From: Actinernus sp. WN-2022
Lineage: Eukaryota > Cnidaria > Anthozoa > Actiniaria > Actinernidae
Assembly: GCA_030867875.1 (NCBI GenBank)
Contig: JAOWCC010000577.1
Coordinates: forward strand, 4,976,660-5,040,659
Length of the DNA stretch: 64,000 bases
Reading direction: 5' to 3'
The position numbers and the translations under genes are program-made. Shown one piece after another: positions 12,490 to 26,400 of this stretch (positions are counted from its first letter, which is position 1; each line of letters begins with the position of its first letter). The notes beneath the pieces were generated by a model. It made no database searches. It had not been told where the DNA came from and worked only from the letters and a program-made list of their open reading frames with translations.

Positions 12490-13710
12490 CATACACTATA
12501 CTGCACTACACAGCACTATACTGCACTACACAGCACTATACTGCACTACACAGCGCTATACTGCACTATATAGAGCTATACAGTGCTATACAGCGCTATA
12601 CTGCACTATACAGAGCTATATAGCGCTATACAGCGCTATACTGCACTACACAGCACTATACTGCACTACACAGCGCTATACTGCACTATATAGAGCTATA
12701 CAGTGCTATACAGCGCTATACTGCACTATACAGCGCTATACTGCACTATACAGAGCTATACTGCACTATACAGAACTATACTGCACTATACACAGCTATA
12801 CTGAGCTATACAGCACTATACAGTGCTATACAGCGCTATACTGCACTATACAGCGCTATACAGTGCTATAATGCACTATACAGAGCTATACAGCGCTATA
12901 CTGCACTATACAGAGCTATACAGCGCTATACTGCACTATACAGAGCTATACAGCGCTATACTGCACTATACAGCGCTATACTGCACTATATAGAACTATA
13001 CAGCGCTATACTGCACTATATATAGAACTATACAGCGCTCTAATGCACTATAGTGAGCTATACAGCGCTATACTGCGCTATACAGCGCTATAATGCACTA
13101 TACAGAGCTATACAGCGCTATACTGCACTATACAGAGCTATACTGCACTATACAGAACTATACTGCACTATACACAGCTATACTGAGCTATACAGCACTA
13201 TACAGTGCTATACAGCGCTATACTGCACTATACAACGCTATACAGTGCTATACTGCACTATACAGAGCTATACAGCGCTATACTACACTATACAGAGCTA
13301 TACAGCGCTATACAGCACTATAGTGAGCTATACAGCGCTATACTGCGCTATACAGCGCTATAATGCACTATACAGAGCTATACAGCGCTATACTGCACTA
13401 TACAGAGCTATACAGCGCTATACTGCACTATACAGAGCTATACTGCACTATACAGAACTATACTGCACTATACACAGCTATACTGAGCTATACAGCACTA
13501 TACAGTGCTATACAGCGCTATACTGCACTACACAGCGCTATACAGTGCTATACTGCACTATACAGAGCTATACAGCGCTATACTGCACTATACAGCGCTA
13601 TACAGAGCTATACTGCACTATACTGAGCTATACAGCACTATACAGCGCTATACAGTGCTATACTGCACTATACAGCGCTATACAGTGCTATACTGCACTA
13701 TACAGCGCTT
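12490..13710 (+). repeat. Decamer array, left arm of foldback element
   Basis: About 120 copies of a CTATACWG + NN decamer; the last two bases cycle among CA, CG, AG, TG, AA and AC. A multi-unit block recurs at about 12751, 13131 and 13431 (spacings 380 and 300 bp), showing higher-order duplication. Confidence 0.95.
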
Positions 13711-14865
13711 TCTATGTGCTAGAGGTGTGATCGTTCTTCCTTGGTATGTGTGACGTACGTTATGGATTGAGCCGGCACACAGGAGACTAATTTTCTCCTC
13801 ATAGACGCGCAACACAGAAAAATAAAATAACCTAACTTATTTCTTTCGAATACGTCTTTGTAAAGACGCTGGGTTGATTTTAGGGTTGAGTTCCCTTTAA
13901 AATCAAAGCAAATATGTAAAAATGACCAACAAACAGTGTATATGAACAGACTCCAGGGAAAATATTGAAAACTCTTTCAAACAAGCATTGAAGGAGGAAA
14001 GTTTAACTGTTTCTATCAAATTAAAGCCACCAACCGAGCGATTACTCGATGCATGCGCAGTACCATGTACCCTTTAAAAGAGTGTGGTAAATATGCGAGT
14101 GCAGTTTCTTGTTTCCATAACTTATGGCATTCATTCATACGTTCATACCTCAATTAGTGCTTTAAATACCATTCATTAATGCATTCATATCACTTGAAGT
14201 GGCAAAACCCATAACAACGGGCCTAATTTCCATCATACCTTTTGTATTCTAGCGAATAATTATGTCACATAATACATTGTAAGCAAGAGTGATTTTACTT
14301 GACCCGTGAAACAGAAATTATTAGTTAATGTGTAATACCAAGATAAACACAAAAGCGAACAAAATAATTAGAGTGTAATACGCTACTATCTATTTTACGG
14401 GTTAAGTATATTATAATATTATTTTACATGCTAATTATTATACGGTGTATATTAAATTTAACTGAACTAAAAAAAACGCTAAACCCTTACTTTACGCTAA
14501 TTCTTATGTACACATAAAAAAAAACGCATATATGCAGTTACATATACATAGACAGTCAGTCAGTAATGAACCAGGGAGTTCTAGATATATATTATAGCCA
14601 GCTTAAACAGGGTTCTAAGCATTAAGAAACATCTATTCTTTTTTAACATATTTATTAAACACCATTTTAACACTACTTTTACAACCTCAAAACGAAAGAC
14701 TATAAACTAATAATAATCACACTAATATCCAAACTACATAGATACACACGTAAAACATATGATAAATTTCAAACATAAAAAAAAAGGCAAAGGAGAAAAC
14801 AAATGTCAACTATATATTCCTGTTTAATAGAGAGATAAAAAGGGGTAAGTTTCTCCCATTTCTGT

Positions 14866-16912
14866 ATAGCTGTATAGCTCTGTATAGTGCAGTATAGCGC
14901 TGTATAGCTCTGTATAGCTCTGTATAGCTCTATATAGTGCAGTATAGCGCTGTATAGCTCAATATAGTGCAGTATAGCGCTGTATAGCTCAATATAGTGC
15001 ATTATAGCGCTGTATAGCACTGTACAGTGCAGTATAGCGCTGTATAGCTCTGTATAGTGCTGTATAGCGCTGTATAGCTCTGTATAGTGCACTATAGCGC
15101 TGTATAGCTCTGTATAGCTCTATATAGTGCAGTATAGCTCTGTATAGCTCTATATAGTGCAGTATAGCGCTGTATAGCTCAGTATAGTGCATTATAGCGC
15201 TGTATAGTTCTATATAGTGCAGTATAGCGCTGTATAGCTCTGTATAGTGCAGTATAGCGCTGTATAGCTCTGTATAGCTCTATATAGTGCAGTATAGCGC
15301 TGTATAGCTCAATATAGTGCATTATAGCGCTGTATAGTTCTATATAGTGCAGTATAGCGCTGTATAGCTCTGTATAGTGCAGTATAGCCCTGTATAGTGC
15401 AGTATAGTGCAGTATAGTGCAGTATAGCTCTGTATAGTGCAGTATAGCACTGTATAGTGCAGTATAGCACTGTATAGCTCTGTATAGTGCAGTATAGTGA
15501 AGTATAGCTCTGTATAGTGCAGTATAGCGCTGTATAGCGCTGTATAGCTCTGTATAGTGCAGTATAGTGCAGTATAGCGCTGTATAGCGTTATATAGTGC
15601 AGTATAGTCCAGTATAGCTCTGTATAGTGCAGTATAGCGTTGTATAGCTCTGTATAGTGCAGTATAGCGCTGTATAGCGCTATGTAGCTCTGTATAGTGC
15701 AGTATAGCTCTGTATAGTGCAGTATAGTGCAGTATAGCGCTGTATAGCTCTGTATAGTGCAGTATAGCGCTGTATAGCTCTGTATAGCTCTATATAGTGC
15801 AGTATAGCGCTGTATAGCTCAATATAGTGCATTATAGCGCTGTATAGCACTGTACAGTGCAGTATAGCGCTGTATAGCTCTGTATAGTGCTGTATAGCGC
15901 TGTATAGCTCTGTATAGTGCACTATAGCGCTGTATAGCTCTGTATAGCTCTATATAGTGCAGTATAGCTCTGTATAGCTCTATATAGTGCAGTATAGCGC
16001 TGTATAGCTCAGTATAGTGCATTATAGCGCTGTATAGCTCTGTATAGTGCAGTATAGCCCTGTATAGCTCTGTATAGTGCAGTATAGTGCAGTATAGCTC
16101 TGTATAGTGCAGTATAGCACTGTATAGCTCTGTATAGTGCAGTATAGTGAAGTATAGCTCTGTATAGTGCAGTATAGCGCTGTATAGCGCTGTATAGCTC
16201 TGTATAGTGCAGTATAGTGCAGTATAGCGCTGTATAGCGTTATATAGTGCAGTATAGTCCAGTATAGCTCTGTATAGTGCAGTATAGCGCTGTATAGCTC
16301 TGTATAGTGCAGTATAGCGCTGTATAGCGCTGTATAGCTCTGTATAGTGCAGTATAGCGCTGTATAGCTCTGTATAGCTCTATATAGTGCAGTATAGCGC
16401 TGTATAGCTCAATATAGCGCTGTATAGCTCTGTATAGCTCTATATAGTGCAGTATAGCGCTGTATAGCTCAATATAGTGCAGTATAGCGCTGTATAGCAC
16501 TGTATAGTGCTGTATAGCTCAGTATAGCTGTGTATAGTGCAGTATAGTTCTGTATAGTGCAGTATAGCTCTGTATAGTTCTGTATAGTGCAGTATAGCGC
16601 TGTATAGCTCTGTATAGTGCAGTATAGCTCTGTATAGCTCTGTATAGTGCGGTATAGTACTGTATAGTGCTGTATTGTGCAATATAGCGCTGTATAGCTC
16701 TGTATAGCGCTGTGTAGTGCAGTATAGTGCAGTATAGTGCAGTATAGCGCTGTATAGCACTGTATAGCTCTGTATAGTGCAGTGTAGTGCAGTATAGCTC
16801 TGTATAGTGCAGTATAGCGCTGTATAGTGCAGTATAGCGCTATATAGCACTGTATAGTGCAGTATAGTACTGTATAGTTCAGGATAGTACTGTATAGTGC
16901 TGTGTAGTGCAG
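14866..16912 (-). repeat. Decamer array, right arm of foldback element
   Basis: About 205 copies of the same decamer in the opposite orientation to the left arm. A block around 14870-15190 recurs near 15700-16020 at an 830-bp offset, with the same order of variant decamers, so this arm grew by segmental duplication. Confidence 0.95.
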
Positions 16913-17007
16913 TATAAAATATATATAATATCCTAGGAGATAATAATCAGTTACCTAGTACCTATATATCTTAGGACATAATAATCGGCATACATGAAGT
17001 ACCTACC

Positions 17008-17429
17008 CATCGTCCGCCATCATCCGCCATTACACCCAAACGACCGCGTTGTTTGTGATACCATAGAGGCCTGGAACGGGTAACAGAAGCAATGTATGTC
17101 TGAGTGGGGTGGAGTGGGGTAGGCATATTTTGACATAAGACTATATAAGGCTCGAAATTTCATAAATTTTGCATTTACCGTCCCCTCCCCTGAAGACGTA
17201 GTATTATTGGTTGGTTTTCAAGACCATTCCCACGGCCCACGGGTTTCTTCTACGAGACCACGAGTGTTCTTGTGAATAGGTTTTTGTTCAAAATTGCGCG
17301 CTTGTTTGTCCAGATGGTCGACCAAAGATAGATGCAAACCTGTTGGCTTGTAAAAGAGTATTCACTTCTCATATTTTGAGAAGGAACGAATTTCGAATTA
17401 AAGTTTTAGTTCTTTCGAAGGGATTCAAC
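17008..17429 (+). promoter_or_regulatory. Probable PUS1 promoter/5' UTR with a short uORF
   Basis: This gene-free stretch runs from the foldback element to the PUS1 ATG. It holds an ATG-initiated five-codon uORF (17314-17331, ATG GTC GAC CAA AGA TAG). No TATA box could be assigned with confidence. Confidence 0.4.
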
Positions 17430-20400
17430 ATGGCGGCCACCACGTGTATTGTTGGCGCCGAGAAAACCGAACATATGGTCATGGATTCCAAGTCTAATGT
17501 GCAACTGGTTGAAACTAAAAAAAGAGAACTGGATGAAGAAAAAAGTGCGGAGGAGGCTCGAGTAAAGAGATTAAAGACTGAGGATCAATGTGATCAGGTT
17601 TGTGTTCAGTTCGAAGTTCTCTTCAACCCTGGGCCTGGGATAAATTATAATATAATATTCAAACTTACAGCTGAGGCCGTTCATATGAAGAAAAAGTTGT
17701 CCGGACTTTACTGAGCACTTACATAGAGAAAAGGTCTCGGTTTTGAGCGAGTGTTCTGTGGGACCCATTCGACCCCCAAAAAAATATTCCGGCTTGTGGC
17801 ATGCGAGTGGAAATCAAATGGGACGAAAATTTTCAGTAAGAAATTTTCGGAAATTGTGGTATATCTGTCGAGGTTGCCCTCTTTTTTTTAAAAAAAGATT
17901 CCGGTACGACAGACAAAACCCATTTGCCATATTACACAATTAATACCCGAAAATTTTGTTTCCATTTGATTTCCCATCTCGGAATTTGTATTTACCGGAT
18001 GCTTTATGTGAATGGAACACGCTCTTTTTTCCGACCGGTTTTTCTAAGTGGAAAAACTGTTCCATTCAACATACGTTTCAACATTTAGGTGCAATTCAAG
18101 TACATGTACTTAGCATGTAGCACCGGAATCAAACCCGGAACGTTGGGTTGCAAGGCCCACACTCTACCAAAGTTGACACAATTCCATGGACATATCACAT
18201 ATTCTTATATCTTACCTATTGTTGTTCTAATTAAGAACCACTACATTTTGGCAAGCACTGGGGACCCGAGCCGGATCCGTCTTGGTGGCCTTTCGGCCCC
18301 CTTGTCGGATAGGCACAGTGACTTTAAGCTACATACATGTAGATGGGAGAAAAAAAAACATTTTGGCAAGCACTGGGGAACTCGAGCCGGTTCTGACTCG
18401 GGTAGGCACAGTGACTAAGTTATTATATATTGAAACAGTTTGATTTTGTAAATGATCAGTGAAGTGGCCCATTTCTAAATATTGAATAAATTCTGAAATA
18501 TATAAAAAAAAAATATACTTTTCGCGTGTAACAGTGTTTGACTGAGATTGATGGAGCGTATAATGAATACCTCAAGGATTCCTATGATCTATAATTTTGA
18601 CGTAAATTATGTATTCAATGAATTATAAATTAGAGAGCAGTGAAACGTGACTTCCGGCCTCTAGTGCTTGAATCAAGCCAACATTTCTAACCAAGTATTT
18701 TGGTCGAATGGGCTAAATTGGGTGGGCAATTATTTTTGCATATTTTCATGCGTTTTTGCCTTTTTGAGGTGTTCTAGGAGAGACCACACCAATGTTTTGT
18801 TGCATGTTTGTGTGCAGGGGTTTCAATAGAAGGTGGCTACCGGCGATAAACTGCTGGTTGCTTTGCTTCTTACCGCCGGCTACTTCACACGATCATTGTG
18901 TTTTTTTGTTAAGTGTTGAGTAAAGTTTACTAGGTAAACCACCGCCTCTTACGACAGGACCGCCAGTTGCCTAAAAAGTTATTGAAATGCCCGTGTGTGT
19001 GCATGATTTCTTGAAGAAAATTCTATGAAAATGAAGTGTAACTGTAATGCTTTTGTTTCTCAGACATCAGCCTTATTGACCAAGATGTCTCACTGAGACA
19101 TTTGGAAAATATTTCAGGAAATTGCCAAAGGCCGACAGCAAGATGAATCAATGATACCGTATAATATTTGAATTGGCATGTGTCATAATTAACTGCATGT
19201 TCATATTTTTTAAATAGAAATTATTAACTCTTGACCTTTATATAACCCAGTACATGTACATCTCTATGCTTGGATTTTGCATTTCTATAATTTTCCACTT
19301 ACAATTTGTACTACAAAATGTACATGTAATACATTGTATGTAGTTTGGCCATTATTTATGTACAAATAAATTACTGTAGTGTACATGTATATTATTCTTA
19401 TAGGGAGATGCAGCAATTAAGGCCAACAAAGACAACCTACCAAGAAAAAAGAAATGTGCTGTGCTGCTATCCTATTGTGGAGTTGGCTACGCAGGCATGC
19501 AAATGTAAGTCTAGCTCATCTTAAAATTATTTACAACATTATTACTATCAGTTATTTTCTCTCCCTTGTCATTGGTGGAATCACATGGCCTGATCATTAG
19601 GCCAAGCAAAATAAATGTGTTTCCGGTAATGAGCTGTACTGTAGTAGTAGGTTAGTGTAGGCCAGTGTTTGCAGTGAAAGAAATGTTTTGATGGATGATC
19701 AAAGAAATAACCTAGTATACCTACACATACTTTGAAGCACTGGAAATATGCACTGGTATTTGTCCTTGGACATTATCTGTTCTTTGAAACTCACAGTTGC
19801 ACTGTTTACAAATGTAGAACAGATTGAAATATATCAGTACATATTTCCTTGACATGAGTTATTTATTTCTGATTTACCGATTCACTTACACAGTACAAAT
19901 TATGTAGATCTCTGTTTATATCTACTTAAACTCAGACTTGTAGCACAATCACCATGTACATTTAGGGTTGTTCAAATATATTTACCAATATCTTCGCAAG
20001 GAAATGACAGATTGCATTCAAACTTTGTATTTTGCTGTGGAAATGATTTCAGTTTAATAATGTATTAAAATATTGGCAACTAAAGTTATTTAAGTACTGA
20101 CAAATCTTGGAAATGCAGAAAAAAGTTAAGAAATTATGCATGTAACGCATAACAACTCATTTGGATAAATAAAGTAAAAACCTCCCCGTTAGTCCTCAAA
20201 CAGACCACATTTTAAGAATTTGATTGTATTTGATTATTGTATAGGATAAAAGTACTCTATAGGCCAAGGAAGAGCTTTCTCCGTTTATTTTTAAAAGAAC
20301 GGGAATAAAAACCAGTCGTGGTGTGTTGGTGTAATGCTGAAGGTCCGACAATGCTTCATATCGTGCAAGTACGGAGCTAGCATCTTCCCACGGACCCTAG

Positions 20401-23400
20401 AAATAAAGTTAACTCATCTGAGCAATAGTTCATGGGCATATTCAGCAGCATGTAAAGGAATTTTTACAAAATTATTTACTGCGATTGAGAAATAAAGGAT
20501 TTTCTAGTTTGGAAACAATTTTGTTATGTATTTTTATGCAGTAAAGTTTAACCCTACTTACCCACAATAAAGTCCGTATTTCAGCTTGTAGTTGTCATTC
20601 ACCATTTGTAATAGCGTCACAGCACAGTTCAGTTATTGAAGTCCAAATCCCCTACGTTTTACAGCTTTATGTTTGATAAAAACGAAGATATTCTACAAAA
20701 GCTGAATCGGAAATATATTTTCAGTCAGGCTTCATGTTTATCCAAGTGTAACGATCAAATTATGACAGCACTTTGGAGCAGAAAGCAACACAAACAACGT
20801 TCCGAATCGAGAAACTCTGCTTCAAAACACACAAGAAGCATTGAAGGTCTTGTGTAACCTATCCTCTCCATATTTGGGGGGTTTCTATGAATAATAAGAA
20901 TCTTAAATGGGGAAGTACGAGGTCTGAAGTTTGACACGTCACAGCCTTGCATTACACTAGATTTCACAACAACAACAACAAAAACAAGACATATCAAAAG
21001 CAGTCGAGCATTATTTCGAGATGGATAATGAGAAGGAAAGCTCTTTAAATGCTGAAAAGATGAAGAAGTGGAGGGAACAAAAGATAGGGAAAAAGAAAGG
21101 GGCAGACAAAAAGTACTATGAAAGAAACTGTGAGCGCAAAATTGCCCAAGTACAAAAGCATAGAGCGGGGCATCAAAGACAAACAGGTGTAACACGGAGA
21201 TCTGAGCAACTGAAAGACTTGAAAGCCAATTCTAGAAAGTGAAAACAAGAGGAAAAGGACACAGCTGAGGAAAAAAGAGAGAAAATATGGCAACAAACAC
21301 GGGAAAGGGTAAAGCGATTGCACGAAAAAAGAAGAGAAGAAATGCACCGAGAGCCCCACGAGGATTCCACAAATGCTGAAGGAAATACGTGTAGCGACAC
21401 TTTCATCTTTCAAAAATAGGATGGCCAAGACATGTCGCTTAAGAAAACAGTTCAAGCCCTGCCAAAAACACTGAATAAAAAAGCGGAACTTCTAGAAACA
21501 ATTTCATCCAGCCCACGGACAAGAATAATTCTAACAAAAAAAGGCGTAATAAAAACTCCTGAGGAAGTAAAAGAAACTACTGCACTCTGGGCTCTCACAG
21601 CCGATATTTTGGAAGGTGTATAACACGCCAAAAAAGAGTGCTTCTAAAGACAGTAGGGCTGCATATTCCGCTTTTAAGACTAACTTTTGGTAAGAATGTT
21701 GTTAAATCTAGAGCTAAAAAGTCGCTTTCGAAATTAGTAAATGTCGGGCGTAGGAGCATGAGTAAGGTGGTAAGTGAGAGGCAAAAAATACTGTCAGGGG
21801 AGAAAACTAGTTGGCTTTATCTAGAGAGAAAAACAAGAGGTGATGCGATCAACAAGGAGAATAAGCAGCTTGTGTTTAACCACTGGGCATACGAAGCCAG
21901 CAGACCAACAGGCGATAGAAAAGATATTGTAAGATAAAGGATCGGGAAAAAGCAATACATTGAGCACGTGAAGCATGTTCTAAAAAAAACGCAAACAGAA
22001 GCGTTTTTTGAATTCAAGGCACTACATCCAGATGTAAAAATACAACAGAGAAAGTTCAAGTCCTTGAAGCCATTTTTCATCCGTGCTGCAAAAGAAAAAG
22101 ATAGAAGATTGTGTCTCTGCACAATCTTCTATCTCTGCACAATCTTCTACATTGAAACGCAGATCGTGTTTAAGGATTGCATGAGATTTTGGAAAGCTGT
22201 TTGCAAAAAGAATGGAAACACTGATGCTGTACCAAGTCCCTCCACTCTAACAGAAGCAGTTAATATGACTTTTGCCAACAGCCCGAAGAACGCAGCTATC
22301 ACACACTCAAGTGCTTGAATAGGGAATGCGACGAGTGTGGTGTAGAACAAATTGTTCTGCTACAGAAGAGCTCTCCGAAGGAACTGAGGAACTTGTTATT
22401 TGGAAGCACTATGCTTATGTAGGGGCTGGCAATTTTTTGCTGAATGGCCAAGAAAAGAAAAAAAATTGCTTTGATCACAAAGAAAACCCCACCAAAGGAA
22501 TTGTTTTCATATTTTCACGGTCTTCTGAAAGAATACCCCTACCATTCCTTTATGGAAAAATGGCAAAGAGATCAAATGGACAGCCTTATAGAGCACCTTC
22601 CTATCAATGAGGTCTTACATGTATGTGTGCATGACTACTCAGAGGATTACAGCTTCCAGCAACAGGACGAGCTGCAATCTGAATACTTTGATGTGGCTAA
22701 AGTCTCTCTCCACATCACCATCCTCTATCGTCATGCATTGGAATCCATAGATGGCAAGGCAAGCACAGAGGACGACCCACAGATCATCAAGGAGCACCTG
22801 TTTGTGATCTCAGATGATGATATCCAGGACTACCACTCTGTACACAAGGCCCAAGAGCTTGTCAAGGGTTACCTGGAAAATCAAGTCAATATGAAAGTGA
22901 ATAAACTTCATGAGTTCACAAATGGGTGTGCTGCACAATACAAGTCTCGACACTGTATCGGTGATCTCTCTTGCTGTCTTGCCGACTATGGGTTTCAAGT
23001 GCAAAGAAGTTACTTTGAGACTTCACATGCTAAAGGAGAGCAAGATGCAGCTGGAGCTAACATCAAGCAGAAGGTTAGCCAGGCAGTATTAAGAAAAACA
23101 GCCTACATCAGAAGTGGAAAGGACATGAAAGATTTCCTTGATAAGAGCTTTACCACTCCGGCAGCATCAACATTTGCTTCCAGAACCAGAGCAGAAGGTC
23201 TTGCACGGCGGATTTTCTTTTATGGCCCAACGGAAGGTGATCAGGCTGTAGTAAGGAGAAGGCAGGGCAGGACCGGACCTTTAAGGAACTGAAAGGCATT
23301 CAAAAATTACACTGACAGTGTGAAGACAACTGCTGAGCAGGGGAGAGTCTTTGTTCATAATTGGAGTTGTTACTGCATTGATTGCATTAGTGGTGATCAA

Positions 23401-26400
23401 GACAGTTGCAGTAACAAGGAGTGGGTGGATGAATGGAGGGAGGTCAGGCTGGAAAGGGAGTCATCTACAGCAACAACCTGGCAAGCAGTCGAGGAAACCA
23501 GAGCAACTCTTGGCGATACTGCTGTTAGGATTGCTGACCTTGCTACAATGGAGAGTGTAGTAGCCATTGCAGCAGCTGATGATCCTGACTATGAATACTA
23601 TAGCTACCTTTTCAAAGTTACAAGCCATGGTGTGATGGAGCTTGATGAAGCAACAACAGATGATTACAGATGTACATTTCAAAGGAGTTCTATTGACATG
23701 ACGTATAAACTTGATCATAACAAATTTGCATTTGTACTTGCTAGTACTGTACGTCATGTATGTGGAGACTTAAAGAAAATGAGAAATGGCATCTATAAAA
23801 TCCCTTTGGATGTCAATGAAGAAATCATTGCTTCATTATGATGTACAATTGTAATTTAGAAACTTCTACATAATGTATTTTTTTATTTCTTGGCATTGAA
23901 GTAGTGATATAGTCAAAATGCCACGCCGCAAAGGATTATGGGTATTCCATAAATGAGCTATTAATACCTAATAAATATTCAAAACTACTTTAAAATGTTT
24001 CAGTTGTGATAACTACTTCATATCTTAGCAATTAGTAGTAGTTTGAGTGTACTTAAAAATAATTCATGAAAAAGCCCTATGTTACACAAATGTACATGGT
24101 GATTGTGCTACAAGTCCCAATGAGGTTATTGAGAATGACCGCCATTAGATTCCCCTATTATCAAGCCTATCTGTTAATCAAGTAAACTGGAAGTATCTTG
24201 ACAGTAATTACTGTAGTCTATAAACAGAGGTTATTTTGTACATGGAAAGTTGTGTAATATGAACCGTGTAATATCTATGCTTGCACAATTGCACTAAATA
24301 ATCTACATGTACATGTAGTTACTTTCATATATTCCTCATGTATACATGTAAGCTGCACCTCACATATAAGTTACTCACAAAAGGCTGTATATAATCCTTT
24401 TTCAATAATATAAGTCGTGTAAACTAATCCAAATCCTAACCCAACAATTAAAAGCACCCTAACCATCAGTGCTTACTATCTTGGAAAACAGTTTACAAAA
24501 ATTGAACCACAACATATATGAATGTAACCTTACAATAGTCATAAACAGCCTTTGTTTATATACTTACAGTAACCCAGGTGTATGTACTATAGAGGAACAG
24601 TTAATAAATGCATTGCATAAGGCTGGTGGTATTACAGATGATGCAAAGGAATGCTTGGGAAAGGTACTTACAAGGGATATTACATTCAGTTGCAGTTCAT
24701 ACATGTATGTAAAGTAAGTCCATTTCTAATTCTTTCATTTCTATTTCCCATGAGGTGAAAGATTTCGCTTGTGGACAACATTGATGCCTGCACTAATCAT
24801 TATATCCACAAAGTTAATCACATACATGTACTTGGCTTTGTGACTTTTGATTTGGCAAGAACAGTACCTCTCATTACATACATTTACATGTAGGATGTCT
24901 TACTTGTATTATTAAATTCGTTATTAGAAGAAAAATATCATAATTGGCTATAAATGCAATATACAGTATGGGAGGATTTAGACCCAAACATACAAAACCG
25001 TGCAAGTCAATGGTTAAATACATGTAGTATTTGCAGTTATGACCTTAAAGTTTAATGCCTTTTAGTTGAACCATGGCTGTTATTGTTTTAATTTTTTATC
25101 AAGCCATCCTAAATAGCCTTATACACAAAATGTAAGTTACATCATCATGTTACAGTTCTGCTTGCAAGTAATGCACATTGTAATTAATTCACAAGTCAAA
25201 ATTTCACTTGTGCCATCTCACAACTTGTAATGAGACAATGTTTGTGTAATGAGACCAACAATGGCACTTGATTTCCCTTGCAACTTGTGAGTCTTGTAAG
25301 GTACAGAAAAACAATACTCACGGAACATATTTACGAGTCTGTGAATGGTGTATGGTGTTTGTTCATTCGCCTTCTGAGGAAACATGGTTTGTCTCACATA
25401 CATGTACATGTACAAGGATTTCACTTCTGATGCTGATGAAAATCATAGTTCCTGTGTTAAATTTTCCACATTTTGTAAAGTTTGTGTTTAAAAGTCAAAC
25501 CTTCAAAAATTAATGCTTCTCCCAATTTTCATTTGGCCATGTGCCAGTAAAGAAAATTATCTGAAACATTTTCTTTGAGTGATTCGTTCAATTTTGATTT
25601 TCTGAAACCGTGCTTTAGCTACATGTATAAGGATGTGGAAATGCAGACTGAACTTCAAGTTAAAGTTGGAAGAATCCATCAGATTTTCTCATGTTAACGT
25701 TTTCTCCAATGAAGTTGGGCTCAGCAGTTAGATAAATTAACAGGAATGTTCTTTTGTGCGTAAATATAAAGCTACCATTTGAGACAGGTTTAGTTGGAAC
25801 ACTCCAGAAGAATAGTGATTTTTCGGCCATGCTGGCTTTTTGCCATCCTCTCCTCCCTCAATGTTGGGACTCTAGGGCCAATCATTCTACCCAATATTGT
25901 TGAGGGAAAAGGCAAAAATGTCTCAACAATTATAATTGTCTTGGATGGTAGCTTTATAAAAGTACATTGTATAAGGTAAGCTTGTTTTTAATCAATATTA
26001 ATCTTTTAACTGCAATTGTAGTGTTACAGAATATTATTTTCAGTTGACTCGAAGATTTCGGTAAATTCTACATGCCCGTGAGTTGCAAATCAAGATAAAA
26101 TAACAGAAAATGCACTCACAATGAAAGAATGAACATTCTAAGCCATGAATACTGTGAAATAGAATACTCCTGAGTTGTGAGTTGGAATGAGTGAAATTTT
26201 GACTCTTGGTACTGTAGTTACATGTATACCTCATCTGCACTTATCCCCAGGCCCCATGCAACCATCGTTTTGTGAACTAGCCAGCATAGCCAGGCATTCT
26301 AGTGAGAATGAAGTGAGAGAAGGAAAGAACACGTGCAACAGCCTTATTTTTCTTTGCATAAATGCCTCCCATCTCATCTTTGACAACTTGTCAACTTGTA

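Larger units (their letters stand above)
12388..17007. mobile_element. Giant foldback element with decamer-satellite arms
   Basis: A 51-bp perfect terminal inverted repeat (12388-12438 and 16957-17007, starting GGTAGGTACTTCATGTATGC). Inside, the left arm (about 12490-13710) is a 10-bp tandem array CTATACWGNN, and the right arm (about 14866-16912) is the same array inverted (CWGTATAGNN). The centre (13711-14865) is unique AT-rich sequence with no gene seen. The long Tyr/Leu-rich frames in the arms are period-10 artefacts. It lies between COX15 and PUS1. Confidence 0.92.

Noticed and set aside
12379..16850. Many Tyr/Leu-rich open frames (YTALYCTIQ.., HYTELYSAIL..) of up to 225 codons
   Set aside because: They are translations of a 10-bp tandem repeat and its inverse; frames appear in several phases with no gene context.
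17343..17429. PUS1 start upstream of the ATG at 17430 taken as the main start
   Set aside because: No in-frame ATG exists there; the ATG at 17430 has good context. The upstream frame is kept only as a hypothesis.
23320..23841. An independent gene after the stop at 23290
   Set aside because: It is in the same frame as the upstream DDE-like part and continues the same family protein (CYCIDC tail), so it is one broken gene.
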